Assembly: GCF_000208745.1 (NCBI RefSeq)
Contig: NC_030857.1
Span: 561,056-625,055, forward strand
Source: Theobroma cacao
Taxonomy: Eukaryota; Streptophyta; Magnoliopsida; Malvales; Malvaceae
DNA length: 64,000 nt
Reading direction: 5' to 3'
Shown here: piece after piece, positions 1 through 19,000 of the stretch
Layout of the letters: every line of letters begins with the position of its first letter
Numbering within the stretch: the first letter of the stretch is position 1
The notes under the pieces: model-generated
What the model saw: the letters and a program-made list of their open reading frames with translations, nothing else
Databases searched by the model: none
What the model was told of the DNA's origin: nothing
Translations under genes and position numbers: made by a program

Positions 1-466
1 TAATGATTTAAAAAAAAATTCGAATTACAATAATTTTTTTTTATACATAAAAGAGTTATTGCAATAAAATAAGATGAGTAGTTTTTATTTTATTTTATAG
101 ACATATTTTTTTAGTTGAAAAGTATGAGCTTGTGATTAAAAAATTTTAAATTTTATAAATTAATTGATTTAAATAATTAATTAATTTTTAAAAAATATTT
201 TTAATGAACATGTGTACCTTTAAACCTGCACATTAGAATTAAAGCCGTCTTGAACGAGATCATAACCCTTATTTTATTATGCGTTTCGATTTTAATCATA
301 TGCCTTAATGCATTGGGAAGGAAGGTAGTAAAGCAAGTAATAATCACGACCATGACCACCATTAGTACAATGATGATGGGCGGTTCAGCGACATTACCAC
401 TTCTGTAGCCCAACAGTGAAGCGAGGGTCCAAAATCTAACGAGCTGTCCGTCTCTGGTCCCTCCTC

Positions 467-472
467 CACGTG
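467..472. promoter_or_regulatory. G-box core (CACGTG) upstream of UROS
   Basis: A perfect palindromic CACGTG lies about 410 bases before the ATG. G-boxes bind bZIP and bHLH factors such as HY5 and PIFs, which control tetrapyrrole genes in plants. Binding here is inferred. Confidence 0.4.
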
Positions 473-694
473 ACCCTCCTGGCAAGTGTTTGGACCACAG
501 GGCGCACACCCAACCCAAAGGCTGGGTTGGGAACTTGGGACGCAAAAACACTATACACGATTTTAAACCGTTGGATTATCAGGAAAGTCGGTCAAATGAG
601 ATCATCGGCTTAGTTTAAAGAGAAAAAGTGGTGGCGGAAATTGGAGGATGCTAGAGTGTCGGCAAGCATATGACAAGGGTGGCGCCAAGGAATA

Positions 695-703
695 ACACGT
701 GGC
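695..703. promoter_or_regulatory. ACACGTGGC G-box/ABRE upstream of UROS
   Basis: The sequence ACACGTGGC matches the extended G-box/ABRE consensus and sits about 180 bases upstream of the ATG. With the core at 467 it makes a pair, a usual arrangement in light- or ABA-responsive promoters. Function is inferred from the motif only. Confidence 0.45.
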
Positions 704-884
704 ATCCAGTAGGTTCTACAGGTGTACCAACGTTAAACGTCGGCATTATTTTAAAGCGGGAAAAATAATTACGGGGCGTAGATATTTTTTGGTTTTTCGC
801 GGAAATTATTTATTTATCATGGTTAAGTAGTTAATTCGGTAAGAGCTGGCCCCTTTGGCCAATCCGTTTGCCCAACACGTTTCA

Positions 885-3800
885 ATGGAGCTACTTTCTC
901 TCTCCCCTCTCTCTCCTCCTCTCCCACCTCCTCCTCCTCCGCCATGTTATTCTTCTCTGCAACTTCACAGCCGAATCTCTTTCTCTCATTCAAGAATCGG
1001 AGCTTCTTCGTCTTCGTTGACTTCTCAAGTGATTCAACATACTCCTACTTCAAATCCGAAAGTCGTCGTCACCAGAGAACGAGGCAAAAACTCCAAGCTC
1101 ATTGACGCTCTGGTTTAAATTCTTTATCTCTTTCTTATTCTCTCCTTTGAATGCTTATTTTTTATGTTTTTTTTTCATTTTTGTTCGTTATAAAGTTTCT
1201 CACAATTTATTTGAAACTTAAAAGAAAAAAAAATGAAAAAGTTTATTATTTTACCATGTATAACGAATCGTCAACTGCATTCTGAATTTAGGATCGGTTC
1301 ATCATCTGTTTGATTAAATGCTGAAACAGAAGCAACATCTAAGTCGTTTTTAATTGATTTTAAGTAGCATCTAAGTCATTTTTAATTGTTTTTTCCCTTA
1401 AACATATTTATTGTTATTTTCACCGTTTCTTTAAGGGTAAATACTATGTGATGAACTTCTTGAACTATGAGTCTGGGTCGTACCAAAGAAAAAAAAAATT
1501 AGAAAAAGATTAAAGAATGTAGAGCACATGCCATTACTATTTCAAGAGATCTAGCTGTAAAAAAGCACTGAATATTAGAATCAGTCATACCAGAGATATA
1601 TTTAGGTTCAACGTAAGTCTCGAGTAAACGAATTCACAAAATTTTATGGAAATAATTTCTGTTTTACATTTCGTGATGATTTTCCCTTTTTCAAATTATG
1701 AACTTCGACAAATTTATGGATCAAATGGCTCTTATTTTGCTGTGGTATGTGGAAATTAATGGCCTTAAATGGAAAGTTTGAAAAAATGGAAATCACTTCT
1801 GAAACTAATGACTGATCTTATGAAATGCAACCATCTTTCCCTTCTACGACTATTTCATAACCCATAAGCTGCTAATTTAGATATGGATTGTACAAGGTAA
1901 TGAATTTATGCCTAAATTTCTTGATCCCTGTTCTTCTCAGTTTCTTATTTTTTAACCCTAAACTCACAACCACTATTATCATATTTTCTGTGCTTATTGC
2001 TGTACCTTGACATTCACTGCCCCACTGCTCCCCTCCTCCAGTGCTATTTGTCTCTGTTCCTGTACACATATCTCTATTCGTTTTTTTTATCCTTAGCTTT
2101 CATTTAAATATTTGGTAATGGGAAACATTAGGATACTTAATGAAATACAAATTTTTTATTACTAGTTGATTGTGCAGAACAATAATTTAATGCCCTTTGT
2201 TACTTCAATGTGTGTGCAATGGTGCCTTGTCTGTTCACTTTAATATTGATTATTGGTTATTCTGTGTCACCTGATGTTGAGTTGTATTGCTGATTCTTGG
2301 GTCCCACTAATGCTTTTACCCACAATAGTCCTTAAACATGTCTGTTAGGCATGTATGATGTTTGCTAAATCTGTCTGATGAAACAATACACACTAAAATG
2401 GGAAATCCTGCTATATATTAGCTCAACATTTTTTATAAAAGTATATATTCGGTTTAAGATTGTATTAAATTGTAGGCCGAACACGGGATCAATTGCTTGG
2501 AGCTTCCTCTTATTCAGCATACACAAGGGCCTGACTTTGATAGGCTTGCTTCTGTTTTAAGTGGTGAGTTTGAAAACTTCATGCTTTATATTGATAGTTG
2601 TGCATAATTTTGTAGTTAGTGCATTGGATGGACTGTCACTTGGATTACACGGATGATAGGCAATCTTTCTTTCAAAATATGTATGTCTAGTCAGTCTTAG
2701 GTTGCTGGTCTCCTTTTATGCTTGCTAGATGTAATACACATGTTTACATCCATTGGCTGCTAAGCTGTTGTTTGTCAAGCCTTGTCTGGTTTTGGCCTAC
2801 AAACACAAAGCATACTGATATTTGGGATTTGGATAGGCATTTTTTTTGCTCTATTGTACTGCTTCTTCATTGTGTGAAGTGGCGGAATTTCTTAGGAATA
2901 GTTGTATGGTGATAATTGAGAATAATATGATTGCTATCAATGCCCCTTAGGACAGTCTAAATAAAGAGGGCACAAGTTAATTTGTCTGTCTTGTCTTGTA
3001 ATATATATATTTTTTGTGGTGTCAGCAGAAACAGCGTTTGACTGGATCATCATAACTTCACCTGAAGCCGGTTCGGTCTTTCTAGAGGCATGGAAGTAAG
3101 GGTTAGAACATACAAGCGAGAAACTATCTACTTTATGGGCTCCTGCAGTTTCATGTCAAAAATATTTTAAGTATTTCTTGTTGGGTTTTAAGAAATTTTA
3201 GTGTTCAAATGATGAATAATGTGTTTGCTTGAAATACCTCTCAAGTTTCAGCAGTATTACTCTCCTTTCTTGCCAACATGTATTTGTCATCTTAGCCTTG
3301 CAGCATTTATACTTTTATTAGCAGTTTCAAAAAGTTAAGTATTTGTGTGTGTGATTTACGTATGGATATGTGTCTAAAGGACATCTTTATGTGTGGCTCT
3401 AAAATTACATAATTTTCTATTGATTAGTGTTTAATTTGGACACATGGGCTTCATTTTTTTCCTTTAGGGCAGCTGGAACCCCAAGTGTGAGGGTAGGTGT
3501 TGTTGGAGCTGGTACAGCTAGTATTTTTGACAATTTAATGCAATCATCAAAGCACTCACTTGATGTTGCCTTTGCACCATCAAAAGGTACCGATTTTTCT
3601 ATGTATAAATTTGTTTTTATGGGTCATCTTTGCTTGTGTTTGCATGGTGGCATGTGCCTGCATTCAAATTTTTAAGAGTTGGTCATTTTGATGAAAATAA
3701 TCTTACATCTACTTTGGGAGGGATTCTTCTAATCAATAAAATGAAACACGTGGCATATTGTTTTTGTCCTATTGATTTAGATGCATTTATGAATTTTTAG

Positions 3801-6800
3801 TATTTTTAGTTTAGACTACAAACATTAAATTGGGTTTATCTGGATGTCCAACATTGCTCCTCATTCTGTGAGATATTTTGCTACATTAGAGTATGTGCTG
3901 CTATAAAATGATCTACCCTTTCTTTTATGTGACTGACATGTTGTTGTGGTTACAGTATAAATCATGTTTTCTCAGCAGTTCTATTGATAGGTGTCATAGA
4001 TAACCATGACTTGCCTCTATTAAATAATCACTGTTTGGATGCTAATGGCATTCAATGTGTTTAAATTCCACTCATTCAGCAACAGGAAAAATTTTGGCTT
4101 CAGAGCTTCCGAAGGATGGGAATAGAAGGTGCACCGTCTTATATCCTGCTTCGGTGAAAGCTAGTAATGAGATTGGTAAGTTAATTGCATTGGTTTTCTG
4201 ATATCCTTCTCATGGATGTCTATTTTTCTGGAGCGATTTTGGCCCTTGCTGATTTTTAGATTTTTGTTATTTGAGCATCTGCTCTGTCTCTGTGATGCAT
4301 TGGAGACATTTAACCAGTGGATTTGTAAGCTAAAAACTTGACCTTTTAGTTTAAATGGGTATGCAAAGTTTATTTGATGTTATAGCTGTGATAATTTTTT
4401 GTTGGAAAATTTTATAGCTGTGATAATTACTCATATGATTATAGCATAATAAATAGCCATGCTTTTCATCGAAAACAAAATCCTCAAAAGTTAAATTCTT
4501 AAAAGCATAAAATCTAAACTTGAAAAAGTAAAGGGGAGAAGAAAGCTTTGCTTTGAGGCTTGAGAAAAAGGAATTTTAAATTGTGAAAGAAACCTACAGG
4601 TTGACTCAGTTTAAAATTTAAAGCCAACCAACCCCCCCCCCCCCCAACCCATCCCCTCACCCCCTACCAAAAAAATAAATAAATAAATGAAAAAAAATAC
4701 TTGTTCTCTATTAATGAATGCACATCAGGTTGTGGTGGCATACTAAACCATAACACATTTATTAACCTTGAAACTATAGGTGTTTTGCTTTCGTTTTCCC
4801 CCACTACTGGGTCTTACTTATCTGAAATTGTTTTTTACTTGGAGTTAATTAGTTGTATGATCCTTTTTTCCCTGTTATATTCAAATTGAGTTTCTTGACT
4901 TCGGGAACTTTTATCAGAAATGTCTAGCTTGGTCAAGCAATTCTTAGTAGTAATTTTTCCTCATCACTATGCTTGATATTATTCTTATATTGGCTTTAGT
5001 TAGTATCATGCTTGAAGTTTAATTATGACATTAGGAAAATGTGAAAAAGTGTGTTGACCCTTGGTTTGGCATTTATGTTGCAGAAGAAGGCCTGTCTAGT
5101 CGTGGATTTCAGGTTATGAGGCTGAACACATACACAACTGTGAGTGTCTTTGTGTTGGTACTTTTAGTTTCAGGTTCCTCTCCGGGTGTCATTCCATTGA
5201 TGTTAAATTTTGTTTACCTTATCTACCTTAATTGAAGTTGAATTGCTTCTTTATTTAGCTTACATAATAATTTCACTATTTTACAAAGTATGTCTGTCTA
5301 TTGTAGCCTTGAGAGCAATATATCAACATAATCCATCAAATTCATTTTATAATGTTGTCTGGGCAACCAGATATGACTGAGATGAGATATTTGAAATAGT
5401 AACTATCTCCTGCAAAATGGTGTTAAAAGTCTGTTGATAGCGCATAAATGTCTTAGGGGGATGCTATTTATTGCTTGAAATGAAAACAAGAAGAATCTGC
5501 TAAGTTTTTTGTCCTCCCATGGTTCTTGGGGAGGCAAGATTTAGTCACAATTCAAGATTCGTAGCTTGTATTCCTCTTTTTTGGAGCCAGTGTGGTAGTT
5601 TGTCTATATGCTTGTCTTGATTCTTCTGTTGGAACACCAATGGGATAGTTGGTTTCCCAACTCCCTATCATGATTTGCATCTTTGAATGTATTAATCATG
5701 GTCTGTCTATAGTAATGGGTTATAGCTGCTACAGTGGCCTCATGAGGGCTAAAGAAGATGGTTTATGAATGACAATTGTGTGTGCTCTCTTCGTCCTTGA
5801 TGTTTAATTATTTCATTCAGGTACTTGTTGATCATGTTGACCAAATTGTCTTGGAGAAGGCCCTATCTGTCCCGGTTGTTGCTGTTGCTTCACCTTCTGC
5901 AGTTCAGTATGTAGCAGTTCTTTCTCTGCACTTGTATTAATTAGCCCAATTACAAAGGCTAACTTAAAGCTTTTGTATCTGTTAATGAGGATATTATTGG
6001 TTTGAGCTTACCTCTCTGCAAGTTCATTAACCATCCTGTACATTTGTTACTTCATATAATTTGGATTGTCATCGTAGTCAGACCTTCTTGATGGCCGTAA
6101 ATATGGATGATGAAAACATATCCTTGCTCGTGCTTGGGCTGCCTGCATTTCCCAAATGTTTTATTGGGGTAGATATGTTTCTGATATATTTAGTTTATGC
6201 ACCTTTATTGCATCAGAGCCTGGGTCAATCTTATTTCAAAACCTGATTCTTGGAGCAATTCAGTTGCCTGTATTGGGGAGACAACCGCCTCAGCTGCAAA
6301 AAGATTGGGATTGAGAAATGTTTACTTTCCAACGCAGCCTGGACTTGATGGGTAATCCTCTTTCTTTTTTCTAAACATTCTGCATTTTGTTTCTGTGTTA
6401 CAATTTACTGCTTGCCTAATTTGTATGCTCTGTCATCAAGTAACAGTGGGTTGCATCTTAGTTCCATTGAGAAGAAGCTCCTCTTTTTTTTTTTTTTGTG
6501 GCAGTTAGAACACTCAGTGTCCGATTACTTGCATGGCTGTTGAAGCAACCATAAAGTTAAACTACAGCAAATTTCCTGCAACTGTAATTTGCTTCAATAG
6601 CCAAGGCTCTGCCAGCAAAACCAATACTCTATTGAGTATTGAGCAAAGTTCTGTTTGAGCTGAGCTTCCTTGACTTGGCAAATGAGTTCTTCCTTCTCTT
6701 ATATTCACCTTTTCTCTCTCTCTGAACCTCCTTAACCATGAATGCTTATCAAATTGGAAGTTGTTTTTGACTAAATTAAAGATTCCGGCTCTTTTGATTT

Positions 6801-6863
6801 TTGTGTATTGGCAGCTGGGTTGGTAGCATCCTTGAAGCCTTAAGAGCTCATGACAGTTTTTAG
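885..6863 (+). CDS. UROS: Uroporphyrinogen-III synthase, chloroplast precursor (9 exons)
   Basis: Cyclises hydroxymethylbilane to uroporphyrinogen III, the branch compound for haem, chlorophyll and sirohaem, in the plastid stroma. Coding exons read as 885-1112, 2476-2563, 3029-3095, 3468-3586, 4080-4175, 5084-5139, 5821-5906, 6217-6351 and 6815-6863, all with GT-AG borders and consistent phase, giving 307 aa, a normal plant length. Residues 1 to about 58 form a Ser- and Pro-rich transit peptide including a run of prolines. The mature part starts near [11 protein letters not shown]. Family blocks follow in order: [64 protein letters not shown] and [20 protein letters not shown] chose the ATG at 885; the frame stays open upstream to 855 but only with a TTG. 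Identification rests on these HemD-family blocks and is strong. Confidence 0.93.
4632..4645. repeat. Run of 14 C inside a UROS intron
   Basis: A pure homopolymer of 14 C followed by C-rich sequence in the fifth intron of the uroporphyrinogen-III synthase gene. Its length is prone to sequencing and assembly error. Confidence 0.9.
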
Positions 6864-7906
6864 GAATGAAAGATATTAAGGTAACCTTTTTCGCCTCTTT
6901 TTTCCAGTTATTTTAGGAAGTAACATCATATTTTCTCAAAGAATAAATGAGTTATTCTACTAGGTTCCTTTGGAAGTCTGGAGGCAGAATGAAGCAGATT
7001 TTGAACCATAAGCCTCACAAATTCCATGCGAGCTGCAGACAACAGAAAGAGAAGAAAATTTTGGCCACGCTAAAGGATGGGAATTTGTTGAAAATTCAGA
7101 ATTTTGAAGGTACATGTCCTATTGGCAGCATTGTAATTTAAGGTTAGTGAGAGGCTATTCATTTCAACATAATTGAAACTTGTACAGTATTTTCTCACTG
7201 TAAGCCCATTCATTTGACTCAATGTCAGTTGTGTTGAAATTGGATTGGTGGCACTGCCACTCCATAAAATCTGTAAGCAGTAGGAGACTTTGTTAATTGT
7301 AGTTGTAATCATAGTTGCTGTCCTTTTATGTTGTTGTATGACATTTTTTATATATTTTAAGTTGACAATAAAAATCAATTTAATTTAAGAAACTTGTACT
7401 AGAATTGCACTCTAGTATGTCTTTACTTTGAGATTTTTAGATTTTGCTGTCAATCCTTCCCCGAATGAGAAATTTGATGATCTGGTAAGGTTTATAACTG
7501 TATTTCTGCTTGTGAGGGGCGAATTCCTTGAAATTATACAGGAAGGGAGATATACTGTCAGGTAGCAACTGAGAGGTTTTCACACAGCCATTGCACAAGC
7601 TCTATATACTTTGGCCTAATTTCTAAATGGATGATGTACTTAAATGATTATGTCTATTCGTAGATAGTTGTTAAAAATAGAAACATAATAATACATTGTC
7701 CATAGATATCTTTTAACTTTTAGAATAATTCTATCAGCAGAGAACTGGTTCAATTTCTTTAGCGCCCATTCCAATGATACGTCTTCTCCTTGCCTTCTAA
7801 CTTCTATGCAAAGATTATATAGAGAAAACTTGTCAGCTTGCCGACAAATTTCTGGAATTTAAGAATAGGATGATTACCATTGTGAAGTGTATTCCCCGTA
7901 GGTTTG
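6864..7906. other. Convergent 3' spacer between UROS and the first carboxypeptidase gene
   Basis: The two genes end tail-to-tail here. A canonical AATAAA at 7367-7372 lies about 500 bases after the UROS stop and could serve its poly(A) site. Short open frames on both strands show no family resemblance. I see nothing else. Confidence 0.5.
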
Positions 7907-11589
<3,683 letters not shown>

Positions 11590-11639
11590 TTAATTCGGTA
11601 CAGAGAGTTTGTGGCCTCAGGACTCGGAGCTTATGCTAA

Positions 11640-11647
11640 CTTATATA
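11640..11647 (-). promoter_or_regulatory. TATA box of the first carboxypeptidase gene
   Basis: On the minus strand this reads CTATATAA, about 65-70 bases before the ATG at 11577. That is the right distance for a TATA box with a 5' leader of roughly 30-40 bases. A second TATA-like string near 11930 belongs to the LTR-like block and could give a longer transcript. Confidence 0.5.
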
Positions 11648-12082
11648 GTAGTATGTAAGTATATATACTGTAAAAGGGTTCTTGTGATAGAGAGAGAAAG
11701 CATTGCAAATAAGTAAAATGATGTGTCAGAGGCGGCAAAAAGAAAGATTGAAACAGTTCCTGAAATACTAAATGCTGTGGCAGGTGAAAGACAATAAGAA
11801 AACACTTAAAGAGACTTAGAGAGTACAAGATAATCAGAGAGAGAATTTAGAGAGAGAAGCTCTGAAGTTGAGAATGTGTTAGACTAAAGGGGAGAGAAGA
11901 GTCTCTCAAATGAATTGTGAGGCTCTATATATAGTGCTAAAAGTGACGGTTACATAACAATAGGCTTTAATGCGCCTAATGAATGACATTGTTATGAAGA
12001 ATATTAATGTAAGTAACCGTTACTGTAATTGAATATAGTAAGACTTGTTCTCAAAAAAATGTAATAGAAAATAGGTTTATAA

Positions 12083-12169
12083 GAATAGGTATAAGAGAAG
12101 AAGTTGTACGAGAATAGGTACAAGAGAATAAGCTGTACATGAATAAGTATATGAGAACAAGGTAAGAGG
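12083..12169. repeat. Three imperfect 29-bp tandem repeats
   Basis: Three units beginning GAATAGGTATAAGAG, GAATAGGTACAAGAG and GAATAAGTATATGAG start at 12083, 12112 and 12141, an exact 29-base period. They lie in the U3-like part of the LTR-like block. Confidence 0.75.
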
Positions 12170-12424
12170 GTGAAACACTTGTACTTCAAGAAAGGGTTAA
12201 GAGGAAGACCTCTTAATTATCTCCATATTTGAGCCACTAAGCCAAACTCTCTGGAACATTCAAAGATGAAAGTAACCCATGAACCCTGTAACTTATTCTG
12301 AGCTACTTTCACTGTCATCCAAGTGAAGCGATTATTCTATTCAAAGTGGCTGTTCTACTTATATTAGTTGTTCCATATGGAGTAATACTTTACATTTTCT
12401 AATTGTTCTGTTTTAAGTAGTACT

Positions 12425-12475
12425 TGAAGTAGCGCTTCACTTATTCTGCGTGAAGTAACACTTCACTTGTTCTGG
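12425..12475. repeat. Two 26-bp tandem units, each a short dyad
   Basis: Units start at 12425 and 12451. The second contains GTGAAGTAACACTTCAC, a perfect 7-base inverted repeat; the first has the same dyad with changes. A related AGTGAAGCG string lies near 12322. This resembles repeated protein-binding sites in a retrotransposon U3. Confidence 0.7.
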
Positions 12476-13260
12476 TTATTCTCTGTACAATATTATGTTG
12501 TAACATAATTCTTTAGAGTAACAGTATTAATCAAAATCTAGTATCTACATATACTCAAGCCAATGTTAATGCCTACTGCATATTTCCCAAAGACAACATA
12601 ACAACCAGGGTGTAGTTTTTCCTTTTTGATGTTATTCTCTTCCATTTTGTAGTCAGAGGTACAGCTTGCAGCACATGCTTACAAGTCTGCTGGGGCCGGC
12701 TTGAGACAAGGGAATTTAGAGATATCCTTCATTCTTTTTACCTGCACTGCTCTTACTTCACCACATCGAATGGCCGAAATTTGAGTGCGTTTTCCAACTC
12801 CAATCGGGTGCCCTATAAATGCTGAAATGCATGATTGGTCCATGGAATTCTTATATCCCACCTATCCCAAACTAATTGGTGCGGTCTAATGCTCTATGAA
12901 TGACTGCTTCCAAACTCTCCTTTCTCTTTACTTTGACACTCTTCACATTGGATCCATTCATCACCTTATCTGTATTTTTGGTAGGCATATGTCTACATAT
13001 CTTGTGGTTCTTCCTCGGGAAATCACAACTCTTTCTTGTGATATTCCTCAGTTCTTATCCCAATACAAAATCATATTGCACCATCATGGCTGCAACTTAG
13101 AGAGCCAACCAAGGCATGGTTATAAATTAAATAACAAAATTTTTGTTCAAAATTATCTCTTCCTTTGTCACAAAGTTAACAGAACATATCCAGCTGACAT
13201 GATGTAGTAATAATTTAAAAAATAGTACAACATATGCCATTCTCTCAATGGTCGAACCTT

Positions 13261-16007
<2,747 letters not shown>

Positions 16008-19000
16008 TTAACTTGAGTAACTGGGTCCTGAAAATAGTGTAAATATCTAGGTGATAGGAAATCTGATCAACTACAATTGACTATAAAGTCTTCTAAAGAA
16101 AGGAAGGCGGTAAGATTGCTTAATTATGATTCTTTTTTGTTTCATCTTTGACTTGTAATCATAATATAGTCTTGTTTAATGGAATTTTGGCACTGATATA
16201 TCTACATTGTGATCTGTGTCACTCAACTTGAAGCTGAGTGCAGCTGTAGAACACTTCTAGTCAAGGCAGAAAATAGTTTAAAATACAGAGCATTGAAACT
16301 AGCATCCACTTGGGCCTGTATGAATATACTACTAAAAATGGGCTTTCAAATGTGAACATGAGACAACCATATATAGTAACATTACACACGGAAATTTTAG
16401 TGATAAAATGCAGAAATCTTCTGGCTTCTTGAGCTCTCATGACCCTCTTGTCTGCTGTAGGCTGTAACCATTTCCTAGCAGCAGGTTGGAAATGAAGTTG
16501 CATCCCATAGAGAAAATCTCGTTTTTGGATTTGGTGTTTATTTAGAATATAAGGGATGCAAAATAGTAATATATGGCATGCCCCTGGAACTTCCACTTCT
16601 TCTTTCTGTTACATTGATATAGATTCCGTTAGACTTGCTTCATCTGCTAGTGTTCATTGCATCTATACTCTTAACTGGCAGTATTGTCGGTACTTAAATG
16701 AACTCTTATGGTGCTTTGAACCTGAAGTTAGAAAACCAGCAGCTAGCCAAGCCCAAGCTTTCATGACCTTGTGTTTGTTTTGTTCCATGAAGTTGTTCTT
16801 TGTTGATGAACTCTACATCTATTACCTCAAACATCTGTCTTTCTTAGGATCTTACTTATACTGTCATAACTCTGCAAACTTATGGTCATTTTAGGAGCTT
16901 CAATAGATCCCAAGAATTCTAGAATTTTGGCTGTCAAATTCATGGCCTTCGTGGTTATTCAGAGGCCTCCTGCTGTAAATTTAGTGTACATTCGAAAGCA
17001 AAAGGGGAGTTAGGGACTATGATGTTGTTGTTTTCAGAAGGAAAGTAAGATAGGTTGTTGATGGGCTGGTGCCCATTCTCAAGTCTTTGTCGTGATCCTT
17101 AAAAGATTAAAGGTACACACATTTCGACATCATCATCTGCCACTGAAAGAGAGGCTACTTGGGTTGGAATTCTCGCAAACAACCAAAGTTAAAAGGCTAC
17201 TTGACTTAACAAAAGATACTTTAGCTTTTCAACTTTAGAAATTTCCCACGATAATGTTGAATTTTATGCTACTAGTAGAAATAGAACATGGTTGTAGTTA
17301 GCTTTCTTAATGGAAACAACAACCAGTTCCAAAACATAATCTATCCTAAAACCTGCTCGTCTTTCTTCTGTTTAAATATATAGAAAGATTAGACCTAACT
17401 TCTCTCTGATCATTGGTCAATGATGGGTAGAAAAAGGAATCGTTTTCTTGTGAATTGTAATACTTAAGAGTGGAAAATGAATCTGGAGGTTATAGAAGAG
17501 CGAAGGAGAGAGAGCAATATCTAGTCTACAATGAAGCTAATAGTCAACTAGATATGGGGGCCGGTTCCTCAGGAAGAGCTGGCAAAACCAGAAACGATAT
17601 AGAAGCTGACGAGGACTGCTTTATGCAGGGTATAGCCAGCTTTCTTATTGTTTTATCTGGGTCTTGTCTCTTTTCTTGGCTTCTAGAGACTCACCTGGTG
17701 GAAAACTAGTTCAACTAGACTTTGCAAACTTGTCCAAGGTAGATCCCTGGAAGAAGTGGGATATATTAATGGTAATGAAAGATGTTAACTAATCTGCGTT
17801 TAACTTCTTGCTGTACCTTTTCTGGCTCCTCTTTTATATATTCCTTTTTATTGGACCTCATTTATGGAGCAAAGAGGGATGAGGGCTCACCTTCCCCTCA
17901 GATCCAACTCAAGGGAGGGGGAGGGGATCCTAATGTAAAAGCCACTCATCCATGTTTGATTTAAACAAATGCGCGTGTAGCATGGATTTTATAGCACTGG
18001 ATTTCCTGTCTTTTGATCAGAAGACAAAGCCCTCTTAGGGAAGATAGTGGTCTGATAGGCCAGCTGGCAAGCTAATTGTTGGGCCAAGGATGGGACACGA
18101 CTGATTGTGTTTCACCAGGGTGAAAATCACACCAGCTTGATCCTTTGTTGCGATTGCACAATGAAATTACTGTTGCATCAAAGCATTTTCATTAAGCTCC
18201 ATAAAACAATAATCATCCTTACTGACTCGGAGCCCCAAGCCAAAGTAGCTTTTGATTCATACCACTTATTAAAGAGATACCTTTTAGCATATAGCTGCTT
18301 TTGCCCTTTTATCAGGATTCAGGACTGCTGCAAAAATCCAATGCCCGTCCAATATTTTCTGTTTTGGCCTGACTCTCCCACTTAGTAAGTTAAGACTCCA
18401 GAAACCCATGGATGGACTCTCCAAGCTTCCACTGGTAGTAGGACCACTGCCTTTGATGGCATTGACCCTGTTCTTAGATATATCTTCAACCATCAACACA
18501 TTGGAGACTATGGTGATACGGTCCATTGCCATTTTCCATTGACTCTAATACCTAAATCTAAGGATTAATGTGCATTACTTGAATTATTGTTATATTTCAA
18601 CCATCAATCATTCATGTAGTGATTTTCTTCCATTACATTCTAACACAATGTTGAAAATTCTGATCTCGAGGGGCATGTCAATGCAATGATAGGTGTCTTA
18701 TTGGAGTTAGTGATGCTGCTTTAATTGAAAAACCACTTTTCAATTGTCTGATGATGCAACATCATGAACACAGGATGAAGGATTAAGAAGGAAGAAAGAA
18801 AAAAAAAAAAAGGTAGACGACAGCTTTAGTGAAAGAGGTACAATGATTTTAGTGGCACTCATCACAAAAAAGTGCTCAGACTGAAAAAGCTTTGTAGCCA
18901 TAAAAATATTTTTTTAGAAGACATGTATAGGCAGATGTCTTCGTGGGGTATATGGTCCTCATGGATTCCTGACCACCATTTTCCCTTCTGTAACCTATAC

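Larger units (their letters stand above)
1..884. other. AT-rich left edge and upstream region of the uroporphyrinogen-III synthase gene
   Basis: The first 200 bases are very AT-rich with long T and A runs, like a decayed transposon or matrix-attachment type sequence; I cannot classify them. Bases 400-850 are more GC-rich and hold two CACGTG cores, listed separately, fitting a promoter for the plus-strand gene that follows. The longest open frame here, on the minus strand at 201-551, resembles nothing I know and is not annotated. Confidence 0.5.
11870..12520 (-). mobile_element. Putative solo LTR or LTR fragment (minus orientation)
   Basis: Read on the minus strand the block begins near a TGTTACAACA string at about 12511, continues through a U3-like stretch with short tandem and dyad repeats (12425-12475, 12083-12169), reaches a TATATATAGAGCC promoter-like string near 11930 and then a CT-rich leader. 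This order (U3 repeats, TATA, R/U5) is what plant Copia LTRs look like. I could not identify a clean CA end or a matching target-site duplication, and no retrotransposon coding sequence is present, so the borders are approximate and the class is inferred. Confidence 0.35.

Noticed and set aside
201..551. 116-codon minus-strand frame at the left edge
   Set aside because: Composition is erratic, with no family resemblance, and it overlaps the likely UROS promoter.
17470..17709. 79-codon frame beginning MENESGGYRR
   Set aside because: It begins with GTG, has no recognisable motif, and no splice partners extend it convincingly.
18284..18532. 82-codon minus-strand frame that might encode a small peptide
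   Set aside because: No signal peptide and no match to CLE, DVL, RALF or other plant peptide signatures.
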